Source of the DNA: Proteobacteria bacterium UBA1278
Lineage (GTDB): Bacteria; Pseudomonadota; Gammaproteobacteria; Comchoanobacterales; Comchoanobacteraceae
DNA: 12,344 nt
Assembly (NCBI GenBank): GCA_002308435.1
Contig: DBUY01000043.1
Coordinates: forward strand, 1-12,344
Direction of reading: 5' to 3'
Positions 1-6,250 of this stretch are shown here, in pieces. Every line of letters starts with the position of its first letter. Within the stretch, counting starts at the first letter, position 1. A program made the translations under genes and the position numbers. Below the pieces are notes generated by a model that saw nothing but the letters and a program-made list of their open reading frames with translations, searched no databases and was not told the DNA's origin.

Positions 1-1310
1 TACTTGGCATGCATACGCAGTTTTTCGGTAGATTCTGCTCGTAGTAGAAATCGTATATCACAGTGCGTTCGGTTATTCTCCGTATGCCCAGAGACGACTC
101 GATTAACGTGTAGATCAAAAATATCCGTATGCGCTGCGACGCAACTTGTCAGTCCAGTTATCTCTCTCGCTTGAATCAACGCCGCCCACCCCACTTCAAG
201 ACAATCCGAGATGGTGTCTGACATGCTGCCAACATGTAGCCACTGGTTTGTTTCCTTATCATGACAAAGCAATACTTGATCGTGTGTCTCATTGATAATC
301 CAAGCGGAAACAGTGAAGTATCCAAATGTATTTTTTCCTCGGTAATAGCTTTTTCGATGTGTGGTGTTGAACGCGCGCATCAACGCTTTATACTGCGCCT
401 CCTGCTTTGAAAACGGCTGATAGTCCCTCAATAGCAAACCTACCTCAAATGAATTGAACCGATTGTACTGCCACATATATTCATGGGGATGCTGGGCGAT
501 ATCGTTTGTGATTTCTTGGTTCATCTGTTGACAAAAATTTGCCTGATGCGTCTTGTCTAATGTAGGCTCACGAATAGAGAGAACAAGTGTGTTATCCGTA
601 TCATAATAGCTATTCAGCATGCATACACGGCAATGTGTTGCTTTTTGTAGCTTAAAAGGCACACTGATTGTTGCTGCTGGCACACCAAAGAAATCAGCTA
701 TTCCAGATTGCAATGGCTTGCCGTGATCATCACGTAATCCAAAATCATGATCGGGCGCATACAGGACCGTCTTGCCTGATTTTAATGCTCTCACAAGCTG
801 AATGGGGCTGCTTGGATCGATCACTCCGCCTTTATTTGCCTTAGTAAGAGACTCATAGTACCTCTCTTGAAATTGCCTCGAGAGTGATGCCCTCTTTGCC
901 AAAACCGCACACTCATGATACTGACCTAATACTTTGCTATCGACAAAGAAATGTGCTGTGTGCTTCATCAATAACAAAACGCCCCGCTTATCTTGTTTTA
1001 ATATATCTAGCCCCTCAATGCGGTGCGGCATGTGCTGCTTGATTTGTTCATCGGTCCAGAACCAGGCATTTATCCAATCAACTAAAGCCCTTCCCATATG
1101 CTTGGCATGAGCATTGACCAGCTTGTCTATTGCTGAGTTGTCTAGGTGAGGAAAACATAAGGCAATATTCCGCTTTGCCATACCGCGCCTGTTCAGACTA
1201 CGCCGTGTAATAACACTAATAATTCCACGAATCGGGCGCTGGCAGATTCTTGGCACTCTAGATACTATGTATCCGAGACCTAGGCAGATTTTGACAATCG
1301 CGTTACTCAC
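1..1310 (-). CDS. LpxL/HtrB-type lysophospholipid acyltransferase fused to a degenerate C-terminal Nudix domain (partial, runs off left edge)
   Basis: At least 436 codons are open without a stop from a GTG at 1310; the C-terminus lies outside the window. The GTG is preceded by TAAGG with a 9-nt spacer, which decides the start. Residues 1-285 follow the lipid A late acyltransferase family (LpxL, acyl-ACP-dependent, inner membrane): RRGMAKRNIALCFP near 41-54, RIEGLDIL near 97-104, YAPDHDFG at 184-191, DFFGVPAAT at 206-214 and the terminal block HEYMWQYNRF at 276-285. The catalytic HX4(D/E) motif reads H117-T-A-H-F-F122, so the acid is missing; D124 is the nearest acid. From about residue 291 the chain aligns with the neighbouring free Nudix protein (FTVSAWIIN, IFDLHV, DIRFLLRAES), but GGH becomes GSM and the EE pair becomes EI. 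It sits 54 nt downstream of that Nudix gene, probably in one operon. Both domains may be non-catalytic. The fold assignment is firm; substrate and activity are unknown. Confidence 0.88.
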   Translation of the reverse strand, partial: MSNAIVKICLGLGYIVSRVPRICQRPIRGIISVITRRSLNRRGMAKRNIALCFPHLDNSAIDKLVNAHAKHMGRALVDWINAWFWTDEQIKQHMPHRIEGLDILKQDKRGVLLLMKHTAHFFVDSKVLGQYHECAVLAKRASLSRQFQERYYESLTKANKGGVIDPSSPIQLVRALKSGKTVLYAPDHDFGLRDDHGKPLQSGIADFFGVPAATISVPFKLQKATHCRVCMLNSYYDTDNTLVLSIREPTLDKTHQANFCQQMNQEITNDIAQHPHEYMWQYNRFNSFEVGLLLRDYQPFSKQEAQYKALMRAFNTTHRKSYYRGKNTFGYFTVSAWIINETHDQVLLCHDKETNQWLHVGSMSDTISDCLEVGWAALIQAREITGLTSCVAAHTDIFDLHVNRVVSGHTENNRTHCDIRFLLRAESTEKLRMHAK

Positions 1311-1319
1311 CGTGAGAAG

Positions 1320-1324
1320 CCTTA
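1320..1324 (-). promoter_or_regulatory. Shine-Dalgarno TAAGG for the acyltransferase-Nudix gene
   Basis: On the minus strand TAAGG lies 9 nt before the GTG at 1310. It is the only plausible ribosome site between the upstream Nudix stop codon (1365-1367) and the first family-like residues, and it supports a GTG start. Confidence 0.5.
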
Positions 1325-1364
1325 TTGAGATTATTTTGACCCAACTTACCTTAACACGATGCGG

Positions 1365-1940
1365 CTATTTGGACAAGTGTGCTGCAATTGTTTGATTTTG
1401 ATGATAGCCGTTAAGCGCCACTGTTTTCTCTACCATTCGAGTGATGGATCGCTCGGTGGTTTTTTGGTGCACAGCTCCCAAAGGCACCCAGGCCAACGCA
1501 TGTGATTCATGATTTTTTGATATCGCTGCGTTACTATCTGCTTGTAGTAAAAATCGAATATCATAGTGGTAGTGCGTCTGCTCATTTTTACGGGCAGGAA
1601 TCAGATGGATATCAATATCAAAAATATTCGACGACAGCAGCTGGACTTCTGCGAGCCCTGACTCTTCTTGCGCCTCCGTCATGGCTACGGCAATACAGTT
1701 TGGGTTTTCGTCGCAATGACCCCCAAGTTGCAGCCATTTATTCAGTTTCACATGGTGCATCATCAGTACATGGTCTTGCGTTTTGTTAAGAATCCAAGCT
1801 GATGCGGTGAAGTGGCCTAGATGACAACTTCTGGAGTAGGCGTTGTCGTGCAAGCGTAAAAAATCTAACATAAGCGCTTGGTAGCCTATTTCTTCCGGAG
1901 AGGTTGGCTTGTAATTGCTTAAAAGATCAGCTGTATTCAT
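1365..1940 (-). CDS. Nudix hydrolase, stand-alone
   Basis: A 191-residue protein when started at the ATG at 1940 (MNTADLLSNY); the frame is open back to a TTG at 1991, but that TTG is the start of a TTGACA promoter-like hexamer and the fused paralogue shows homology only from about MNTADLL onward. Nudix proteins hydrolyse nucleoside diphosphates linked to another moiety, using a helix-loop-helix box GX5EX7REUXEEXGU with Mg2+ bound by the glutamates. Here the box begins GGH (73-75) and ends TEAQEESGL (88-96), so E89, E92 and E93 are present, the usual R is T, and the first E of GX5E is not in register. The WLQLGGH lead-in resembles a Nudix subgroup whose box starts GGH. It precedes the acyltransferase-Nudix gene on the same strand and is its closest visible relative (about one third identity by eye across 145 residues). 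Substrate cannot be told. Confidence 0.85.
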   Translation of the reverse strand: MNTADLLSNYKPTSPEEIGYQALMLDFLRLHDNAYSRSCHLGHFTASAWILNKTQDHVLMMHHVKLNKWLQLGGHCDENPNCIAVAMTEAQEESGLAEVQLLSSNIFDIDIHLIPARKNEQTHYHYDIRFLLQADSNAAISKNHESHALAWVPLGAVHQKTTERSITRMVEKTVALNGYHQNQTIAAHLSK

Positions 1941-1962
1941 GCGTTGTAATTGTAAAAAATCT

Positions 1963-1991
1963 ATCTTTGCGCTATATAGACATATTGTCAA
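1963..1991 (-). promoter_or_regulatory. Possible promoter for the Nudix / acyltransferase-Nudix pair
   Basis: A perfect TTGACA lies at 1991-1986 on the minus strand, with a 17-nt spacer to AAAGAT (1968-1963), a weak -10. It follows directly after the upstream gene's terminator and would give a short leader before the ATG at 1940. The weak -10 keeps confidence low. Confidence 0.35.
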
Positions 1992-2005
1992 GAGCGTTAC
2001 GCACT

Positions 2006-2041
2006 AAAAAACGCCCACTTTTCTTAGAAAAGTAGGCGTTT
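2006..2041 (-). terminator. Rho-independent terminator of the small membrane protein gene
   Basis: A near-perfect hairpin: AAACGCC, one C:A mismatch, ACTTTTC, loop TTA, then GAAAAGT and GGCGTTT (2009-2041). On the minus strand the stem runs straight into a run of six T (2011-2006), the classic intrinsic terminator layout. It sits 13 nt past the stop codon of the 2054-2452 gene and separates it from the Nudix gene. The plus-strand side has only a short T run, so termination is mainly for minus-strand transcripts. Confidence 0.88.
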
Positions 2042-2053
2042 CAAAAGATGGTT

Positions 2054-2452
2054 TTATCTTAAGGGGATAAACCCGAATCCAATCAGCATGAGCAGTAACC
2101 CAATAATAAACATGATTCCCAGCTTGACGTGGATATGTTTATGTCGGGCATACTTTTTCAGGCAATGCGCCCATGACTCTGTGAACAGTAGTCTAAACAG
2201 CCCTTGTACCACTAAAAATAGACCGATTATTCCGGCCAGTAGTCGAATGTGGTTAACCAGTAGTCCAGGCCCTAAACCAACTAAAATAATGACACCGAAA
2301 ATCAACGGCAATATCCCAGACATATAGAGTAGTCCGTGATGGTCAGCGATGTCTTTAGTCACTTTAGCGACCGACTTTGGATCAACCAGAAATTTTAACG
2401 CCACAATAAACAGGATAAACCCGTATATCAGTAGCACCAGTTGTGCGTCCAT
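2054..2452 (-). CDS. Small four-helix integral membrane protein, function unknown
   Basis: 132 residues from the ATG at 2452. AGGAG followed by ATCT immediately precedes this ATG and decides the start; an in-frame TTG four codons upstream (2464) overlaps that ribosome site and is rejected. Four hydrophobic helices are clear at about 4-23, 41-61, 68-90 and 109-129, with a short loop between the first two (DPKSVAKVTKDIADHHG) and a histidine/lysine-rich segment before the last helix (CLKKYARHKHIHVK). The third helix ends in GLFRLLF, resembling small uncharacterised bacterial membrane proteins with a similar helix followed by an arginine, but this is not enough to name a family. It is a single-gene unit: its own terminator follows and a palindrome lies upstream of its start. 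No enzymatic motif is visible. Confidence 0.75.
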   Translation of the reverse strand: MDAQLVLLIYGFILFIVALKFLVDPKSVAKVTKDIADHHGLLYMSGILPLIFGVIILVGLGPGLLVNHIRLLAGIIGLFLVVQGLFRLLFTESWAHCLKKYARHKHIHVKLGIMFIIGLLLMLIGFGFIPLR

Positions 2453-2475
2453 AGATCTCCTCAATTATTTATCTA

Positions 2476-2491
2476 TGTACTATATAGTACA
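2476..2491. promoter_or_regulatory. Perfect 16-nt palindrome, candidate operator/promoter element
   Basis: TGTACTATATAGTACA is identical on both strands and lies 24 nt upstream of the ATG at 2452. Its core TATATA could serve as the -10 of the small membrane protein promoter, so a dimeric regulator bound here would cover the promoter. No clear -35 was found. Function is inferred from position and symmetry only. Confidence 0.45.
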
Positions 2492-2580
2492 AGTTATTGA
2501 TTTTATCATATTTATTTGCAATTTTTCGCACTTATTAACTGTCTAAATTACGATAACTAGAATACTTTCTTGGGTGCTAA

Positions 2581-3141
2581 CTAAATGAATTGCGTGCTGA
2601 AAGGATCAAGAGTTTTGAGCCCTGATGTGGTTGTAATTACTGCATTGTTGAGTGCATGGACTAAGTTATTGATGGCTTGAGAGCCGGGCACATTTTTGAC
2701 GACTCGAGAGACTTTTTTTGCCAGTTTTTTGACTAATTCCTTGTGTAAAACACACTTTACTGTTGGTGAAATAATCGGTGAGACCTCATTATGGCTACCC
2801 TGCGTAATGCGTGCGCCTAACACGAGTGCCGTGATGATAGTCACCATACAAACTGGCCAGAAAGCAGATAAGTCTTCTCTGGACTGCAACGTCATTTTCT
2901 CGTCGAAATCTGTTTGTTTTTTTGCCACGACCTCGACAACGTGATTATTCATTCCTGAATATATCTGTTTTGTACTTATTTGTGGAATTTTTTTTACTTG
3001 GCGTTGAGTAGATGATGAAAGGCCAAGTACAGTGTATGCCCAGGCAAAGTAGGGTTGTGCCTCGGAATACATTTTGTTGAGTGCTGCATAGATTTGGGAT
3101 GAGATCGTGCGATAGGTCGAGATGAGTGAGGTGATTATCAT
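2581..3141 (-). CDS. Hypothetical protein with one central transmembrane helix
   Basis: 186 residues starting at the ATG at 3141; I do not recognise a family. Residues 1-90 are mostly polar (Q, K, S, T rich), one strong hydrophobic helix lies at about 93-110 (AFWPVCMVTIITALVLGA), and residues 133-150 form a basic amphipathic stretch (HKELVKKLAKKVSRVVK). The C-terminus is S/T/N rich. No signal peptide is visible. It has its own promoter with an extended -10 just upstream and no obvious Shine-Dalgarno (AATAACCCT precedes the ATG). It is transcribed away from the M17 peptidase and has no convincing terminator before the palindrome region. Orphan proteins of this build are common in intracellular bacteria, but nothing here proves secretion. 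Confidence 0.6.
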   Translation of the reverse strand: MIITSLISTYRTISSQIYAALNKMYSEAQPYFAWAYTVLGLSSSTQRQVKKIPQISTKQIYSGMNNHVVEVVAKKQTDFDEKMTLQSREDLSAFWPVCMVTIITALVLGARITQGSHNEVSPIISPTVKCVLHKELVKKLAKKVSRVVKNVPGSQAINNLVHALNNAVITTTSGLKTLDPFSTQFI

Positions 3142-3167
3142 AGGGTTATTTATTGATTATTTATATC

Positions 3168-3176
3168 ATTATATCA
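3168..3176 (-). promoter_or_regulatory. Extended -10 promoter of the 186-residue orphan
   Basis: On the minus strand TGATATAAT is a perfect TATAAT with a TGn extension, about 27 nt before the ATG at 3141. No good -35 is seen at 16-19 nt, which is tolerated with an extended -10. The surrounding DNA is very AT-rich. Confidence 0.6.
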
Positions 3177-3270
3177 TATATTTATTATCATGCGACAGTA
3201 ATGCCTGTGAATTTTTTTAAACTCGGTATATGGTTAGTTTGATCCATCTCTGTGGGCACCCTGCTATTTT

Positions 3271-3283
3271 CCAACATTGTTGG
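3271..3283 (+). repeat. Short inverted repeat overlapping the start region of the M17 peptidase gene
   Basis: CCAACATTGTTGG has 6-nt arms around one base (or 5-nt arms around ATT) and ends 5 nt before the ATG at 3289. It partly overlaps the only Shine-Dalgarno-like GGGA (3282-3285), so it could affect ribosome access or bind a protein. It may equally be chance. Confidence 0.3.
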
Positions 3284-3288
3284 GAACT

Positions 3289-4728
3289 ATGATTCATGCT
3301 ACCATGACGTTCTTTTGTAGCGACAAATCCATGGAAATCTACGGTTGCACCTACCAATCACCTGCCGACCAGCGCATTGTCCCCCTTGTTGCGGTTTCTC
3401 CTTCGAAACTTCAGACACTGAGCCAATATTTGCCTTGCCAATCTACATGGCTTGATCAACTTGATTTTCGCGCACGACCGGGCGAGATCTGCTTTATTCC
3501 GACTGCTAATGGTGACCTTGATCAGGTGTTATTTGGTTGGGATGGCCAAGCATCCATGTCAGATTTTGCTCAGGTAATACCAAAACTCCCATCTGGCACC
3601 TATCGCCTTGTGCTTGATCATTTTGAAGGACTAAACCTTGTTAATTTTGCTAAAGTCTGGGGACTGAGCTGCTATGAATTTACGCGCTATCGCATCGCCA
3701 GGAAGCAGAAGCCAGTTTTGCTACTCGATTGCTTGTCAAAACCCGATCGCTTTGCGCTCAATCGTATACTTCTCGGCACCTATCAGGTTAGAGATTGGAT
3801 CAATACACCTGCGGAGGACTACGGCCCGGCCGACATCAGTGATCAGTGCTACGCATTAGCGAATCGATATCAAGCGACGATACATGAAGTTATTGGTGAT
3901 GACTTGCTGCAAGAAAACTTTCCACTCATTCATCTGGTTGGTAGGGCGAGCAACAGAAAACCGCGTATGATTTGTCTGAGATGGGGCAACCCAGCCCATC
4001 GGCACTTGGCGTTAATTGGAAAAGGCGTCTGTTTTGACACCGGTGGTGTGCAGGTTAAACCTGCCTCTGCGATGCAAACCATGAAAAAAGATATGGCTGG
4101 TGCTGCTCATATGCTTGCACTAGCAGAAATGCTGATGTCCTCTCAATGTCCTGTTCAATTATCTGTCTGGATAGCTGCTGTCGATAACTCAATCTCAGCG
4201 GCGTCTTATCTGCCAGGAGACGTCGTGACAGCACGTAATGGCACAACGATTGAAATCGGTCATACTGATGCAGAGGGACGGCTTCTACTTGCTGATTTAT
4301 TGTCTGCAGCGTCCAGTGATCAGCCTGACTATGTGATCGACTATGCCACATTGACCGGCGCTCAACGTGTTGCACTCGGTATGGAACTTCCTGCTGTTTT
4401 CTCCTCAAATATCACGCTGGCACATTCATTACAAAAAATAGGGGATCAACATCATGATCCAGTTTGGCCACTCCCACTGTATCAGCCCTATAAGTCACAA
4501 CTTGACTCTGACATCGCCGATACCAGCTCAACCGGAAAATCACCTTATGGCGGTGCAATCATAGCTGCCTTGTTTTTGGAGCAATTTGTCCCCCCATCTG
4601 CATCCTGGCTACATATTGATGCATCTTGCTTCAATACGACCGCACGTCCTGATCGACCGCGTGGTGGAGAGGCTATGGCGCTTGAGGCCCTCTTTTACTT
4701 TGTTGTTCAGCTTGTACAACCAGTATAG
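3289..4728 (+). CDS. M17 family leucyl aminopeptidase
   Basis: 479 residues. Cytosolic dinuclear-metal aminopeptidase that removes N-terminal residues from peptides. The C-terminal catalytic domain carries every M17 signature in order: GKGVCFDTGG with K245 and D250, MKKDMAGAA with D268, HTDAEGRLLLAD with D327, E329 and R331 (the family signature usually reads NTDAEGR; here N is H), and DYATLTGAQ just after. The N-terminal third is divergent, as expected for this family, and the total length fits the shorter M17 proteins rather than the roughly 500-residue PepA type. Start choice: the ATG at 3289 has a GGGA 3 nt upstream; an upstream TTG (3277) and internal ATGs at 3304 and 3331 are alternatives, and 3304 (MTFFCSDK) is reasonable. 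It stands alone on the plus strand, divergent from the orphan at 2581-3141 and convergent with the leucine-rich-repeat gene. All metal-binding residues are intact, so it should be active. Confidence 0.93.
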   Translation: MIHATMTFFCSDKSMEIYGCTYQSPADQRIVPLVAVSPSKLQTLSQYLPCQSTWLDQLDFRARPGEICFIPTANGDLDQVLFGWDGQASMSDFAQVIPKLPSGTYRLVLDHFEGLNLVNFAKVWGLSCYEFTRYRIARKQKPVLLLDCLSKPDRFALNRILLGTYQVRDWINTPAEDYGPADISDQCYALANRYQATIHEVIGDDLLQENFPLIHLVGRASNRKPRMICLRWGNPAHRHLALIGKGVCFDTGGVQVKPASAMQTMKKDMAGAAHMLALAEMLMSSQCPVQLSVWIAAVDNSISAASYLPGDVVTARNGTTIEIGHTDAEGRLLLADLLSAASSDQPDYVIDYATLTGAQRVALGMELPAVFSSNITLAHSLQKIGDQHHDPVWPLPLYQPYKSQLDSDIADTSSTGKSPYGGAIIAALFLEQFVPPSASWLHIDASCFNTTARPDRPRGGEAMALEALFYFVVQLVQPV

Positions 4729-4752
4729 CTGATCAAAAAGGCTCTGTTTTCT

Positions 4753-4797
4753 TCGCAATCACATACGCCTTAGGTCTCATTAGTATCTGTGATGCGA
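4753..4797. repeat. Imperfect inverted repeat between convergent genes
   Basis: Left arm TCGCAATCACATAC (4753-4766) pairs with right arm GTATCTGTGATGCGA (4783-4797) around a 16-nt loop, with two small bulges. It lies between the peptidase stop and the leucine-rich-repeat gene end, where a bidirectional terminator could be expected, but it lacks a T-run on either side. It may be a weak or factor-dependent termination structure. Confidence 0.3.
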
Positions 4798-4875
4798 CTA
4801 TTATTTGGGTTATAACAGTTGATCTGAAAAAAATCTCTTTAACATATTGGTCGAAGCTTGATTAAGTCAGATTGG

Positions 4876-6087
4876 TTATTTTTCCCGTGTATTCGTCAGC
4901 TTAATTTGACATTTATTGCCACCAACGTAGCCAGAAATTTGATGTGTTAACTCGTAGGCAAGCTGATTGATTTGAGCATGGTTTGGGTGGATGGTCGTTT
5001 TTACTAGTTGTGTGTTGATCTGCTGGCTATTCACTTGATCGTGGTTTTCGTCATTTTGGCAAGAATCACTGACATTAATCCTATATTTTTTTGGGTTTAA
5101 TATCTGTCTAGCTTTCTGTTTAATACGTGCAGAGATGCTTTTTTGTTGATGATCTATGATGTCCCTGACATCTGGTCCTTTGAATGGACTATCAAAAATA
5201 CAGTTTACGTTCGACAAGTCAGTCTTTGCACGCACACGCTCCTCTTTACTGAATAGTCCGAGTCGTACAACTGCACGATCTTGATTTTCGTGCATGCGCG
5301 CGCGATTCCAGGCATCGAGACGCCGCTCTAGATCACGCGACTTTTCGGCATCTAGGTCTAGTGTGAGTCGAAGTACATGCTTTTTAGATGCGGCTTGTAG
5401 CTCGTCAAATCCAGCGATAATAAATGTACTTTTCTTCTGACTAAACCCGTTCCTACTCAAATTCACGGCACGAATTGGCGTATAACGCGCCAAAACCCAT
5501 GATAAAATTGAGAGTTTCTTGCCCATGCACTGCAATCCAGTTTTTGATAGATCAAGTACCTCTAACAAGCGTAATCCACCGAGGTGTAGTAGGTTTCTCA
5601 ATATACTTGATATGTCAGCACGCCCAGAACGCACCACTTCCTCTGTGTCCGTCATATCATCATCGACTGTCTGTAGACCGATACTGAGATTATTTCCAGC
5701 TAGGGATATTTGTTGAAGATTAGGCAGCATCTCGCGAACTCGACCAAGATCCAGATTTGAGGTAGTTAGCCCGCAGTTGGATAAATCGAGATTTCGAATC
5801 GAAGATCGGTTAGTGAATAAGTCAAGCACAGCGCTCATCATACTGGTTAGCTGATTGCTACTGAGATCAACTGCGCGTATTGTGCCGAACTCGAGTAATA
5901 TTTTGAGGCACAGTAACCAACGTTTTTGTTGCTCACTGCTCGGCTTATCAGGATAAAGGATACCCCGCATTTCGATTGCGGTTGGCCGGCTACTATTTGA
6001 AAACCAAGATAGTACCCAATCACGATGTATCGCTTCATCTAGCGGACCATCTTTGATTGCATCACACAACGCTTGGGGTAACTTCAT
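4876..6087 (-). CDS. Leucine-rich-repeat protein, candidate host-directed effector
   Basis: 403 residues from the ATG at 6087, which has GGAG 5 nt upstream; an in-frame ATG at 6108 has no ribosome site. The first 65 residues hold a polar/helical region. Residues about 70-220 contain roughly five leucine-rich repeats: IRAVDLSSNQL, IRNLDLSNCGL, LQQISLAGNNL, LEVLDLSKTGL and IRAVNLSRNGF. The third repeat carries an acidic insertion (VDDDMTDTEE). After it comes a charged stretch rich in R, K and E (about 230-335) and a polar Q/N/H-rich C-terminal tail (about 340-403). There is no signal peptide, membrane helix or catalytic motif. Leucine-rich repeats of this long, irregular kind bind proteins, and bacteria living in eukaryotic cells often use them in secreted effectors; that role is inferred. 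It is monocistronic, divergent from ung. Confidence 0.82.
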   Translation of the reverse strand: MKLPQALCDAIKDGPLDEAIHRDWVLSWFSNSSRPTAIEMRGILYPDKPSSEQQKRWLLCLKILLEFGTIRAVDLSSNQLTSMMSAVLDLFTNRSSIRNLDLSNCGLTTSNLDLGRVREMLPNLQQISLAGNNLSIGLQTVDDDMTDTEEVVRSGRADISSILRNLLHLGGLRLLEVLDLSKTGLQCMGKKLSILSWVLARYTPIRAVNLSRNGFSQKKSTFIIAGFDELQAASKKHVLRLTLDLDAEKSRDLERRLDAWNRARMHENQDRAVVRLGLFSKEERVRAKTDLSNVNCIFDSPFKGPDVRDIIDHQQKSISARIKQKARQILNPKKYRINVSDSCQNDENHDQVNSQQINTQLVKTTIHPNHAQINQLAYELTHQISGYVGGNKCQIKLTNTREK

Positions 6088-6092
6088 TTGAA

Positions 6093-6096
6093 CTCC
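6093..6096 (-). promoter_or_regulatory. Shine-Dalgarno GGAG deciding the leucine-rich-repeat start
   Basis: GGAG on the minus strand sits 5 nt before the ATG at 6087, inside the longer reading that would begin at 6108. This favours the shorter protein. Confidence 0.6.
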
Positions 6097-6158
6097 GCAT
6101 ACCTGCATTTTAATGTTAGCTGAGTTTGGCTATTTTTCCTAGTGACCTTCCTGTAATT

Positions 6159-6175
6159 TTTGACAGCATGTCAAA
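6159..6175. promoter_or_regulatory. TTTGACA/TGTCAAA inverted repeat between divergent genes
   Basis: TTTGACAGCATGTCAAA has 7-nt arms around GCA and presents a perfect TTGACA hexamer on each strand. It lies midway between the divergent leucine-rich-repeat and ung starts. Matching -10 boxes are poor on both sides (AATGCT on the plus strand), so it may be a protein site rather than paired -35 boxes. Confidence 0.35.
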
Positions 6176-6193
6176 TTCGTCGAATGCTGAATA

Positions 6194-6222
6194 TTGAATT
6201 GGCCCATCTATTTCGGTAAAGT
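6194..6222 (+). promoter_or_regulatory. Candidate promoter of ung
   Basis: TTGAAT (6194-6199), 17-nt spacer, TAAAGT (6217-6222): four of six matches in each hexamer. A start of transcription near 6229 would leave a leader of about 22 nt before the ATG at 6251. Confidence 0.4.
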
Positions 6223-6250
6223 CAATGGGAACTCATTTATTGAATAGCTC

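Noticed and set aside
1..1310. Impression that the left 1.3 kb is empty or a decayed Nudix pseudogene
   Set aside because: Manual translation of the minus strand gives one uninterrupted frame with strong LpxL and Nudix blocks, so it is an intact, edge-truncated gene.
1502..1789. Plus-strand 95-codon frame
   Set aside because: It lies wholly inside the Nudix gene on the opposite strand, with no family-like sequence or ribosome site.
1941..1991. TTG at 1991 as the start of the free Nudix protein
   Set aside because: The TTG is the first part of a TTGACA promoter-like hexamer, the 17 extra residues have no homology to the fused paralogue, and no ribosome site precedes it.
4055..4408. Minus-strand 117-codon frame
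   Set aside because: It is antisense to the catalytic core of the M17 peptidase (FDTGG to TDAEGR), and its composition is that of a shadow frame.
4753..4797. Intrinsic terminator between the convergent peptidase and leucine-rich-repeat genes
   Set aside because: The stem is imperfect, the loop is long and no T-run follows on either strand, so it is listed only as an inverted repeat.
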